A DNA stretch of 64,000 bases, taken from assembly GCF_000383475.1 (NCBI RefSeq), contig NZ_KB911460.1, positions 806,001 through 870,000 on the forward strand, written 5' to 3'. Source of the stretch: Microbacterium sp. 11MF (GTDB lineage Bacteria; Actinomycetota; Actinomycetes; Actinomycetales; Microbacteriaceae). Position numbers and translations under genes: made by a program. The stretch's first letter is position 1. The number at the start of each line of letters is the position of its first letter. This document shows positions 41,877 through 50,002 of this stretch, piece after piece. The notes beneath the pieces were generated by a model, which made no database searches, had not been told where the DNA came from, and saw only the letters and a program-made list of their open reading frames with translations.

Positions 41877-43688
41877 GTGGCATCCCTCGACGACATCGGC
41901 CCCGGCCAGGACCTGCGCAGCTACGCACCGATCGGCGACGGTCGGACGATCGCGCTGATCGGGCTCCGCGGACAGATCGACTGGATGCCGATCCCCGGCA
42001 TCGACGACCTGCCCATCTTCGGGCGGCTGCTGGACGATGACGCCGGCGGCTGCATCGAGCTCGAACCCGTCGAGGAGTACCAGGTGCGGCGGCGGTACCT
42101 GCCGCGCACCAACGTGCTCGTCACGACGTTCACGACCGCGTCGGGCACGGCCAGCGTCACCGACGCTCTCGTGACGGGTGTCGCGGGACGGCTGCCGTGG
42201 GCCGAGCTCGCCCGCCGCGTCGACGGGGTCACGGGCGAGATCGCGTTCCGCTGGCGCGTGCAGCCCGGCACCTCGCTGAAGACCGCCGCGCCCTGGCACG
42301 ACCGCGCGAACGATCGCAGCATCCTGCGCTCAGGGCTCACGACGATAGGCGTGACCGGACGCGACTACGGTCCGGAGCCCGCGGCGTCGGCCGACGGAAT
42401 CGCCACGGGTCTGGCGGGCGGCTTCACGACCGCGGAGGGCAGCCGCCACCTGCTGATCATCGTCGGCACGCACGACGAGCCCATCCACTTCCCCGACCCC
42501 GACAACGTCGACCGCGGGATCGACCGGACCATCGAGGCGTGGCGCGCCTGGTCGCGCGAGTTCTCGTACGAGGGGCCCTGGGCGCGCGACGTGCAACGGA
42601 GCGCCCTCATGCTCAAGATGCTCATCCACAGTCCCACCGGCGCGATCGCGGCGGCCGCGACGACCTCCCTCCCCGAGGACCTCACGGGCGGGAAGAACTG
42701 GGATTACCGGCTCGCCTGGGTGCGTGACCTGGCGTACACCGTCGATGCCCTCATCGGCTTCGGGCTGCGGGAGGAGACCCACGCGGCGATCTCATGGCTG
42801 CTGCGGACGATCCGCCGGCACGGGCCGGAGCTCCACGTCATGTACACCCTCGACGGCGAGCTCGACGGGCACGTCACCGAGTACGACGTGCCCGGCTGGC
42901 GCGGCGTCGGTCCGGTCGTCACGGGCAACCCCGCCCGCGAGCAGGTACAGCTCGGCGTGTACGGCGACCTGTTCGCCATCTGCCGGGCGTACGTCGAGGC
43001 GGGGAACGCGCTCGACGTCGAGACCGGACGCATGCTGTCGATGTACGCCGACAAGGTGTGCGACGCGTGGCGGAACCCCGATTCCGGCATGTGGGAGCTT
43101 CCCGAGGAACGCCACTACACCTCGTCGAAGATGGGATGCTGGCAGGCTCTCAACGACGCCGTCGCCCTCGCGGAGCTCGGCCAGATCCCCGGGAGCAGCG
43201 AGCGGTGGGCGGCCGAGGCATCTCTCGTGCGCGCCTGGGTCGAGGAGCACGGGTGGTCGGAGTCCCGCGGCGCCTACGTCATGGCCCAGGGCAGCCGCGA
43301 CCTCGACGCATCCGTCCTGCTGCATTCGCTGAGCGGCTTCGACCGGGGTGAGCGGATGTCGCGCACGATCGATGCGCTCACGGGCGAGCTCGGTGAAGGA
43401 CCGCACCTGTTCCGCTACACCGGGATGCGCGACGAGGAGGCGACGTTCGTCGCGTGCTCGTTCTGGCGGGCGGCCGCGCTCGTCTGCGTCGGCCGGCACG
43501 ACGAGGGCATCGCGGCGATGAACGAGCTCGTCGCTGCGGGGAACGACGTCGGCATGTTCGCCGAGATGATCGACCCCGACGACGGCGCGTTCCTCGGCAA
43601 CCTGCCGCAGGCACTCAGCCACCTCGCGCTCATCCGCGCGGCACTCACGATCCGCGAGCTGGTCGGCGACGACGCCGACGCCCGCTGA
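41877..43688 (+). CDS. Glycoside hydrolase family 15 protein (glucoamylase/trehalase-like)
   Basis: This 603-residue protein has the bacterial GH15 layout: an N-terminal beta-sandwich (about 1-220) and an (alpha/alpha)6 barrel. Its signature GGKNWDYRLAWVRDLAYTV is at about 265, with KMGCWQALNDAVALAE and a C-terminal ASFVAC-like block (EATFVACSFWRAA). Bacterial members act as glucoamylases, trehalases or dextran glucosidases. There is no signal peptide, so cytoplasmic action on a stored glucan or trehalose is likely. The GTG at 41877 starts at the conserved N-terminus (MASLDDIGPGQDLRSYAPIGDG). Confidence 0.92.
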   Translation: MASLDDIGPGQDLRSYAPIGDGRTIALIGLRGQIDWMPIPGIDDLPIFGRLLDDDAGGCIELEPVEEYQVRRRYLPRTNVLVTTFTTASGTASVTDALVTGVAGRLPWAELARRVDGVTGEIAFRWRVQPGTSLKTAAPWHDRANDRSILRSGLTTIGVTGRDYGPEPAASADGIATGLAGGFTTAEGSRHLLIIVGTHDEPIHFPDPDNVDRGIDRTIEAWRAWSREFSYEGPWARDVQRSALMLKMLIHSPTGAIAAAATTSLPEDLTGGKNWDYRLAWVRDLAYTVDALIGFGLREETHAAISWLLRTIRRHGPELHVMYTLDGELDGHVTEYDVPGWRGVGPVVTGNPAREQVQLGVYGDLFAICRAYVEAGNALDVETGRMLSMYADKVCDAWRNPDSGMWELPEERHYTSSKMGCWQALNDAVALAELGQIPGSSERWAAEASLVRAWVEEHGWSESRGAYVMAQGSRDLDASVLLHSLSGFDRGERMSRTIDALTGELGEGPHLFRYTGMRDEEATFVACSFWRAAALVCVGRHDEGIAAMNELVAAGNDVGMFAEMIDPDDGAFLGNLPQALSHLALIRAALTIRELVGDDADAR

Positions 43689-43732
43689 CGACCATCACGA
43701 CCACTATGACCACCACGAAGAAGGAGAGCACG

Positions 43733-44629
43733 ATGGCACGCGACCAGTACACGTTCACGAATCCGGTGGAGCTCTACTCGGAGATCGAACCTCGCAAGGG
43801 CCACCAGGAGGAGCCCGGCCTCGACGCGGATCTCGCGCCGAAGGCGGACCTCGGCGAGGAGAGCTACCGCGGCACCGGCCGCCTCACGGGTCGGAAGGCG
43901 CTCATCACGGGCGGCGACTCGGGCATCGGCGCGGCCACGGCGATCGCCTTCGCCCGCGAGGGCGCCGACGTCGCGCTGTCGTACCTGCCGGAAGAGGAGG
44001 AGGACGCGCAGCGCATCGCCGGCATTCTCCGCGAGGCCGGCGCGACCGTCCTCACCCTTCCGGGAGACCTACGCGACAAGGACTACTGCGTCGATCTGGT
44101 CGCGAAGACCGTCGAGGGCCTCGGCGGCCTCGACATCGTCGTCAACAACGGCGGCAAGCAGATCTTCAACAAGGATCTGACGACCCTCGAGGACCAGCAG
44201 TTCGACGACACGTTCACGACGAACGTCGACGCGATGTTCTGGATCACCAAGGCGGCACTGCCGCACCTGCCTGCGGGGTCGACGATCATCAACACGACGT
44301 CGATCCAGGCATACTCGCCGTCCGAGACCCTCGTCGACTACGCCTCGACGAAGGCGACCATCAACGCCTTCACGAAGGCGCTCGCGCAGCAGCTCGCCCC
44401 GAAGGGCATTCGCGTCAACGCGGTCGCTCCGGGACCGATCTGGACGCCGCTGCAGGTGTCGGACGGTCAGCCCCAGGAGAAGATCGAGTCGTTCGGCGAG
44501 GAGACCCCGCTCGGACGCATGGGCCAGCCCGCCGAGCTCGCCCCGGCCTACGTGTTCCTCGCGTCGGCCGAGTCGAGCTACGTTCTCGGCGAGACCCTCA
44601 ACGTCAACGGCGGTATGCCGACGCCGTGA
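43733..44629 (+). CDS. SDR family oxidoreductase (YhdF/YghA-like glucose dehydrogenase type)
   Basis: This 298-residue short-chain dehydrogenase has an N-terminal extension of about 45 residues (TFTNPVELYSEIEP), characteristic of the general-stress SDR group. The NAD(P) motif TGGDSGIGAATA, NNGGKQ, a catalytic Ser (TTSIQAYS) and the YASTK motif follow. The reaction is unknown; relatives are stress-induced and accept aldehydes, ketones or sugars. AAGGAG precedes the ATG at 43733 by 6 bases. A bidirectional terminator follows. Confidence 0.9.
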   Translation: MARDQYTFTNPVELYSEIEPRKGHQEEPGLDADLAPKADLGEESYRGTGRLTGRKALITGGDSGIGAATAIAFAREGADVALSYLPEEEEDAQRIAGILREAGATVLTLPGDLRDKDYCVDLVAKTVEGLGGLDIVVNNGGKQIFNKDLTTLEDQQFDDTFTTNVDAMFWITKAALPHLPAGSTIINTTSIQAYSPSETLVDYASTKATINAFTKALAQQLAPKGIRVNAVAPGPIWTPLQVSDGQPQEKIESFGEETPLGRMGQPAELAPAYVFLASAESSYVLGETLNVNGGMPTP

Positions 44630-44640
44630 CGATCGCATGA

Positions 44641-44680
44641 CGAAGGCCCCGGCGCACACGCACCGGGGCCTTCGTCATGT
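44641..44680. terminator. Bidirectional terminator between the SDR gene and tctA
   Basis: The perfect arms CGAAGGCCCCGG (44641-44652) and CCGGGGCCTTCG (44663-44674) have a 10-base loop and lie between convergent genes. The T-tract on the + strand is weak (TCATGTTC). On the reverse strand the symmetric arm can serve tctA. Confidence 0.7.
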
Positions 44681-44685
44681 TCGGA

Positions 44686-46215
44686 TCAGGCGTCGACGAG
44701 CTCCTTCGCCGCGGCCTTGGCGCGCTTACGCGCGACGACCTTGCCGCGGATCGAGAACACCAGGACCGCGGCGAGCAGCGCGTAGAGCGTGATCGAGATG
44801 GGTCCTTGCACGAGCACCGAGAAGTCGCCGTTGGCGCTCATCGCGGCGTCCCGAAGGCTCGTCTCGGCCAGCGGCCCCAGCACCATGCCGATGATGAGCG
44901 GCGCGAGCGGGAAGTCGAGCGCCCGCATCAGGAAGCCGAGCAGCCCGATACCGAGCAGCATCACGAGGTCGAACGTCGAGCCCGACGTGGCGTAGATGCC
45001 GAGCCCGCAGAACAGCGTGATGCCGGCGTAGAGGTAGGGGCGGGGGATCAGCAGGAGCTTCGCCCAGAGCATCGCGAACGGCAGGTTCAGGATGAGAAGG
45101 ACCACCATCGCGATGAAGAAACTCGCCAGCAGGGCCCAGACGAGCTCGGGAGCGCGGTCGAACAGGAGCGGACCGGGCTGCAGGCCGTACTGGCGGAAGG
45201 CCGCGAGCATGATCGCCGCGGTCGCCGAGATCGGCAGGCCGAGAGCCAGCAGGGCGCCCATCGCCATGCCGGTCGTCGAGTTGCCGGCGGCCTCGGGCGC
45301 GGCGAGCCCCCGGATCGCACCCTTGCCGAACATGGGGTTCTTGCGGCGCTTGTCGAGTCGCTTCTCGAGGCCGTAGGCCAGGAAGGTCGGGATCTCCGAC
45401 CCACCGGCCGGGATGACGCCGAACGGCAGGCCGATCGCGGTGCCGCGCAGCCACGCGGGGGTCGCTTCTTTGAGCTCGCGGCGGCTCAGCCACGGGCGAC
45501 CCGTCGGCCGGATGAGCGCCTTGTTCGTCATGTGACGCTCGAGGCAGGCGACGTAGATGACCTCGCCGAGAGCGAGGATCGCAACCGTGACGGTGACGAG
45601 CGAGATGCCGTCGAACAGGTTCGGCGAGTCCATCGTGAACCGGGGCGCGCCCGAGACGCCGTCGATGCCGATCACGGCGATGCCGAGGCCGATGAACAGC
45701 GACGTCAGCCCCTTGATGGCGCTGTCGGCCACGACCGACGACGTCGCGGCGAACGCGAACACGGCGAGGGCGAAGAACTCCGCCGGCCCGAACCTGCTCG
45801 AGAAGTCGGCGAGGGCGGGAGCGACGAAGACGACCACGATCGAGGCGACCATGCCGCCGATGAACGCGCCGATGGCGGCGGTCGCGAGCGCCTGCGCGGC
45901 CCGACCGTTCAGCGCCATCTTGTGCCCTTCGAACGTCGAGGCGATGGCGGATGCCTGACCTGGTGTGTTCATCAGGATGCCCATCGTCGAATCGCCGAAG
46001 AGCCCGCCGAAGTAGACGCCGGCGAACATGATGAACGCCGCGGTCGGGTCGAGCGAGAAGGTGATGGGCAGCAGGAGCGCGACCGCCATCGACGATCCGA
46101 GTCCCGGAAGCACGCCCACGGCGGTACCGAGGAGGCATCCGATCAGGACCCACATCAGGTTCGCGGGGGTGAGTGCGCCGGCGAAGCCTTCGCCGAGAAG
46201 TGTCAGGACGTCCAT
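44686..46215 (-). CDS. tctA: Tripartite tricarboxylate transporter, large permease subunit
   Basis: This 509-residue membrane protein has about 11-12 hydrophobic segments. The TctA signature GVLPGLGSSMAVALLLP lies near residue 35, and GLPFGVIPAGGSEIPTFLAYG and AAPEAAGNST lie mid-protein. It moves citrate or another di- or tricarboxylate with the periplasmic-type binding protein TctC and the small subunit TctB. It is the last gene of tctCBA and begins 1 base after the tctB stop. The divergent histidine kinase/regulator pair probably controls it. Confidence 0.95.
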   Translation of the reverse strand: MDVLTLLGEGFAGALTPANLMWVLIGCLLGTAVGVLPGLGSSMAVALLLPITFSLDPTAAFIMFAGVYFGGLFGDSTMGILMNTPGQASAIASTFEGHKMALNGRAAQALATAAIGAFIGGMVASIVVVFVAPALADFSSRFGPAEFFALAVFAFAATSSVVADSAIKGLTSLFIGLGIAVIGIDGVSGAPRFTMDSPNLFDGISLVTVTVAILALGEVIYVACLERHMTNKALIRPTGRPWLSRRELKEATPAWLRGTAIGLPFGVIPAGGSEIPTFLAYGLEKRLDKRRKNPMFGKGAIRGLAAPEAAGNSTTGMAMGALLALGLPISATAAIMLAAFRQYGLQPGPLLFDRAPELVWALLASFFIAMVVLLILNLPFAMLWAKLLLIPRPYLYAGITLFCGLGIYATSGSTFDLVMLLGIGLLGFLMRALDFPLAPLIIGMVLGPLAETSLRDAAMSANGDFSVLVQGPISITLYALLAAVLVFSIRGKVVARKRAKAAAKELVDA

Positions 46216-46216
46216 G

Positions 46217-46813
46217 TCAGAACCCTCCGAGGATGCCGGACGGGAGGGGCATCCCGAGGGCCATGTCGAAACCGATGTAGGCGAGCGAACTGAGCGTGAA
46301 GCCCACGATCAGACTGTGGATCGGCCGGGTCGCTCCGAACGCCTTCGCGACGCACCAGAAGAGCAGGCCCGCCGCGATGATCCACCCGAGGAATTCGAGC
46401 AGGAAGGCGAAGGCGAGGAACGGGAGGACCACCCAGGCGAACGAGCGGATGTCGACGCGCACCGGTGTCGCCGCGGGCTCTTCACCCGCCGCTTCGGCCC
46501 GCGCCGCTTCGATCTCGGCCGTCAGGGCGTCGGGCGTCGCTCGGATCTCGCGGACCGCTCCGACCGCGAGCACGGCGGCGAAGGCGTAGAGGCCCCCCGC
46601 GATGATGCCGGGGAAGAACTGCGGACCGGGGAAGTCGGTGCCTTCCGGCACCCGCATCGTCAGGATGCCGACGACGAGGTACGTCGCGAATGCGGCGAGG
46701 ATGAGGGGCATCGTGAGCCCCTTCAGCAGGGCGGCGGCTCCGGGGCCCGAGACCAGACGCAGGCGCTGGCCGACGACGGCGGATGCCGAGGTGGGGTTGG
46801 CGGGGAAGGTCAC
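46217..46813 (-). CDS. tctB: Tripartite tricarboxylate transporter, small permease subunit
   Basis: This 198-residue protein has four hydrophobic segments (about 42-60, 80-97, 130-150 and 155-190), the DUF1468/TctB build. The first is followed by PEGTDFPGPQFFPG, a TctB mark. The GTG at 46813 overlaps the tctC stop (GTGA). The frame is open much further upstream, but only as the antisense/shadow of tctC. A charged Ala/Glu-rich cytoplasmic loop (EIEAARAEAAGEEPAA) is longer than usual. Confidence 0.9.
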   Translation of the reverse strand: MTFPANPTSASAVVGQRLRLVSGPGAAALLKGLTMPLILAAFATYLVVGILTMRVPEGTDFPGPQFFPGIIAGGLYAFAAVLAVGAVREIRATPDALTAEIEAARAEAAGEEPAATPVRVDIRSFAWVVLPFLAFAFLLEFLGWIIAAGLLFWCVAKAFGATRPIHSLIVGFTLSSLAYIGFDMALGMPLPSGILGGF

Positions 46814-47826
46814 AGGCCCATCTCCTCGTAGAGACCGCGGATGCGCGTCTCCTCGTCTTTCAGGAACGCGTCGAGCTCGTCGCCCGTGATGATGCGTTCG
46901 TTCCAGTGGTAGCGCTCCATCGCGTCGGCCCATTCGGGGGTCGCGACGCTCTCGAGGACGAGTTCGGTCAGGGCTTCGCGCTCGCTGTCCTCGAGGCCGG
47001 ACGGTGCCGAGAGGGACCGCCAGTTCGTGAGCGAGACGTCGTACCCCTGCTCGATGGCCGTGGGGATGTCGATCCCCTCGACGGGCTCGTTCGCGACGAG
47101 GGCGAGGGCGCGCAGGCGCCCGGCCTCGATCTGATCGATGTTGTCGGGGTAGCCGCCGGCGGCCGCCTTCGCGGTGCCGTTCAGGAGGGCCTGGATCGCC
47201 TCGCCGCCGCCGTCGGACGAGATGTACGTGGTGTCGACGGGGTCGATACCGGCCGAGAGTGCGAGATCGGTCACGACCAGCTGGTCGAACGATCCGCCGC
47301 CGGTCCAGGGGAGGGCCTTCGGGTCCTCCTTCCAGCCCTGCACCAGGTCGTCGAGGGTCTCGTACGGGGAGTCGGCGGGGACGACGATGACGTCGTACTC
47401 CTCGACGACCACGGCGAGAGGCGTGACGTCGTCGAGCGTCGCGGACGAGTTGAACTGGATCGTCGCGGCCAGCAGGCCCGTGCCGCCCACGAGCATGTTG
47501 TTCGGCTGACCCTCGAGGACCGAGACGTTGCCGAGGGCGATCGTGCCGCCGGCGCCCGGCATGTTGACGACCTGCACGTTGTTGACCAGGCCGTTCGCCT
47601 TCTGCGCCTGCTGCAGTTCGCGGGCGACGCCGTCCCAGCCGCCGCCGGCGGCGGCGGGGGCGACGATCGTCATCGACGCGTTGATGTCGTTGCCGGTGCT
47701 CGCCGAGGCGATCGAACCGGCGGCCGCCGTGCCGATGGCCGCGGCCGCGATCACACCGCCCACGACGCGGCCGATCACGGTCCTGCGCCGGTTCGGCGGA
47801 GCCTGCGGGCTGTCTGTCTGGGTCAT
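46810..47826 (-). CDS. tctC: Tripartite tricarboxylate transporter substrate-binding protein
   Basis: This exported solute-binding protein of the Bug/TctC family captures a carboxylate outside the membrane. The 338-residue protein has an N-terminal signal with RRRTVIGR and a long hydrophobic stretch, which could be Tat-type. It has no lipobox. The Bug motifs IVAPAAAGGGWD and NMPGAGGTIALGN follow near residues 55-100. The ATG at 47826 is preferred over that at 47829, because GGGAG lies 5 bases upstream of it. It is the first gene of the operon. Without a lipid anchor, a membrane tether would have to come from an uncleaved signal. Confidence 0.92.
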   Translation of the reverse strand: MTQTDSPQAPPNRRRTVIGRVVGGVIAAAAIGTAAAGSIASASTGNDINASMTIVAPAAAGGGWDGVARELQQAQKANGLVNNVQVVNMPGAGGTIALGNVSVLEGQPNNMLVGGTGLLAATIQFNSSATLDDVTPLAVVVEEYDVIVVPADSPYETLDDLVQGWKEDPKALPWTGGGSFDQLVVTDLALSAGIDPVDTTYISSDGGGEAIQALLNGTAKAAAGGYPDNIDQIEAGRLRALALVANEPVEGIDIPTAIEQGYDVSLTNWRSLSAPSGLEDSEREALTELVLESVATPEWADAMERYHWNERIITGDELDAFLKDEETRIRGLYEEMGL

Positions 47827-47963
47827 CATCGCTCCCTTTCGCGCGGACGTCGTCGTCTCCGCGAGATCGAAATAGGATGACAGCGCGCGGTGCGGCGGCG
47901 GCATCCTCCGGCACTTGTTCTCTTAAACGCTCACGCATCGCGCACGGACGGGAATGGTGAACG

Positions 47964-49226
47964 ATGGCGTCTCCGCGGCGGCCCCGCGCGCTCCGGCTCG
48001 TGCTGCTCGTCCTGCCCTCGGTCGTCACCCTCGCGGCACTGTCGGCGACGCTCGCGGTCGCGATGACCGTGCAGGAACGCACGATCCGGGACGCGACCGC
48101 CGAGCGGGTCATCGGCGTCGCCGAGAGCCTCGCCGATCTCGCGGACGTCCGGACGACGCTCGCGACGGTGACGGATGCCGGGACCCCGGCCGACCTCGCC
48201 GACGCCGCCGACCTCGCCGCGGCGACGACGGCGCTGCAGCCGATCGCCGAGCTCGTGGGGGAGTCCGCGGGCGTCTACTACGTCGTCATCACCGACGACG
48301 AGGGCGTCCGGATCACGCATCCGCTGGCGTCGGAGCGCGGGGTGCAGGTCGAGACGACGAACTCCTCGGTCCTGCGGGGCGAGACGTTCGTCGGCACCGA
48401 GCGCGGCGCCTCCGGACCGTCGCTGCGCGCGAAGGTGCCGGTGCGCGCGAGCGACGGGACGGTCGTGGGGATGGTCGCCGTCGGTGTGCTCGAATCGAGC
48501 ATCGCCGCCGACCGCGACGCTGCCCTCGCCGCGCTGCTGCCGTGGGGGATCGGGGCCCTCGTGGCCGCGTCCTTCGCCAGTTCCGCGCTGACGGCGATGG
48601 TCGAGCGCCGCTTCCGGCGAGCGGATGCCGTCGCCGCCGAGAACGCGCAGATGCGCCGCACGACCGTGGCCCTGCGCGAACAGGCGCACGAGTTCGACAC
48701 ACGGCTCCACGTGATCCACGGGCTCGTGTCGCGCGGAGACGCAGGCGAGGCCCTCGGGTACATCGAGGAGGTGACGCCGGTCCGGACGTCCGGCTCGCCT
48801 GACGGCGGCGAGCCCGTCGCGGCGGCGACGATGCACGCGGTGCGCGCGGAGCTCCTCGATCTCGGTGCGCAGGCCGAGTTCGACGTCACCCTCGATCGCG
48901 ACCTGGACGACGGCGCGGTCTCGGTCGTCACCAACCTGTGTCGGAACGCGGGCGAGGCGGGAGCGCGGCGGGTGCGCTGCGTGCTCCGCGATGCGGACGG
49001 GCGCCTGTTCGGCGCCGTCGAGGACGATGGCCCCGGCATCGACCCGAACGCGGCGGCGCGGATCTTCGCTCAGGGTTTCACCACGAAGGACGACGCGTCG
49101 GGCTTCGGTCGCGGCTACGGACTCGACACGGTCCGACGGACCGTGTCGTCGCGGGGCGGCACGATCGAGGTGGGTGCCTCCGCCCTCGGCGGCGCGCGAT
49201 TCGCCTTCGAGATGGAGCGCGTGTGA
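47964..49226 (+). CDS. Sensor histidine kinase, CitA/DcuS family, lacking the cytoplasmic PAS domain
   Basis: This 420-residue membrane kinase has helix 1 at about 8-35 and an extracytoplasmic Cache-type sensor (about 36-185). Helix 2 follows (about 188-212), then H242 in QAHEFDTRLHVIHGL, the SpoB-type phosphorylation site of CitA/DcuS. The ATPase domain has N-box NLCRNAGEAGA, DDGPGI and FGRGYGLDTV. CitA/DcuS proteins normally carry a cytoplasmic PAS domain of ~110 residues between helix 2 and the His. Here only about 30 residues separate them. It is divergent from tctCBA and likely senses the transported carboxylate. Confidence 0.92.
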   Translation: MASPRRPRALRLVLLVLPSVVTLAALSATLAVAMTVQERTIRDATAERVIGVAESLADLADVRTTLATVTDAGTPADLADAADLAAATTALQPIAELVGESAGVYYVVITDDEGVRITHPLASERGVQVETTNSSVLRGETFVGTERGASGPSLRAKVPVRASDGTVVGMVAVGVLESSIAADRDAALAALLPWGIGALVAASFASSALTAMVERRFRRADAVAAENAQMRRTTVALREQAHEFDTRLHVIHGLVSRGDAGEALGYIEEVTPVRTSGSPDGGEPVAAATMHAVRAELLDLGAQAEFDVTLDRDLDDGAVSVVTNLCRNAGEAGARRVRCVLRDADGRLFGAVEDDGPGIDPNAAARIFAQGFTTKDDASGFGRGYGLDTVRRTVSSRGGTIEVGASALGGARFAFEMERV

Positions 49227-49936
49227 GCGAGCGACCGATCCGGGTGCTGGTCGTCGACGACGACCAGGGTGCGCGCGCCCTTCATTGCCGGTTCGTCGAT
49301 GGGGTGCCGGGGTTCACCGTCGCGGGCGCCGCCGGAACCGGGCGCGACGCGCTCGCGCAGAGCACGGCCGGAATCGACCTCGTCCTGCTCGACATGCGCC
49401 TTCCCGACATCAGCGGCATCGAGGTGCTGCACCGGTTGCGCACCTTCGGTGACGCCGGTCCCGACGTGCTCGTCATCAGCTCGTCGCAGGATCAGACCAC
49501 GGTGCGCCAAGCGCTCGCCGCCCGGGTGGCCGGCTACCTCGTGAAGCCGTTCACGGAGGCCGCGCTCCGCGAACGGTTGGAGCGGTATCGCGAGGAGCGG
49601 CAGGCACGCACGGATGCCGGGCGTGAGCGCCCCCTTGCGCAGAGCGACATCGATCGACTGCTGGCGACCGGAGGCATCCGCACCGTGTCTGCGTCGTCGA
49701 GCGGGCCGCGTGCGCTCCCGAAGGGGCTGGCGGTGCCGACGTTGGAACGGGTCCTGACGGCGCTGGACCCCGGGACGGGCCGTTCGGTCGTCGAGGTCGC
49801 GGAGGCGTGCGAGATGTCGCGCGCGACCGCTCACCGCTACTTGACGCACCTCGCCGAGACGGGCGCGATCGTCGTGTCGCACCGGTACGGCAAACGCGGT
49901 CGGCCCGAGGTGCTGTACCGGCTCGCGCCGGGGTGA
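49223..49936 (+). CDS. Response regulator of the CitB/DcuR family
   Basis: This 237-residue protein pairs with the kinase before it. The receiver domain has the acidic pocket VVDDDQGA, phospho-acceptor D57 in LLDMRLPD and K108. The C-terminal HTH (VVEVAEACEMSRATAHRYLTHL) is the CitT/DcuR-type DNA-binding domain. The GTG at 49223 overlaps the kinase stop by 4 bases. The expected target is the tctCBA promoter across the intergenic region. A strong hairpin terminator follows. Confidence 0.93.
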   Translation: MSERPIRVLVVDDDQGARALHCRFVDGVPGFTVAGAAGTGRDALAQSTAGIDLVLLDMRLPDISGIEVLHRLRTFGDAGPDVLVISSSQDQTTVRQALAARVAGYLVKPFTEAALRERLERYREERQARTDAGRERPLAQSDIDRLLATGGIRTVSASSSGPRALPKGLAVPTLERVLTALDPGTGRSVVEVAEACEMSRATAHRYLTHLAETGAIVVSHRYGKRGRPEVLYRLAPG

Positions 49937-49953
49937 GGCGGGGAGTCGCCACG

Positions 49954-49990
49954 GCGAGGGGCGGGTGACACCACGACACCCGCCCCTCGC
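49954..49990. terminator. Terminator between the response regulator and the GH3 gene
   Basis: The perfect 14-base arms GCGAGGGGCGGGTG (49954-49967) and CACCCGCCCCTCGC (49977-49990) have a 9-base loop and are followed by TGTTCC. It lies between convergent genes and can serve both. Confidence 0.8.
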
Positions 49991-50002
49991 TGTTCCGTCG
50001 CG

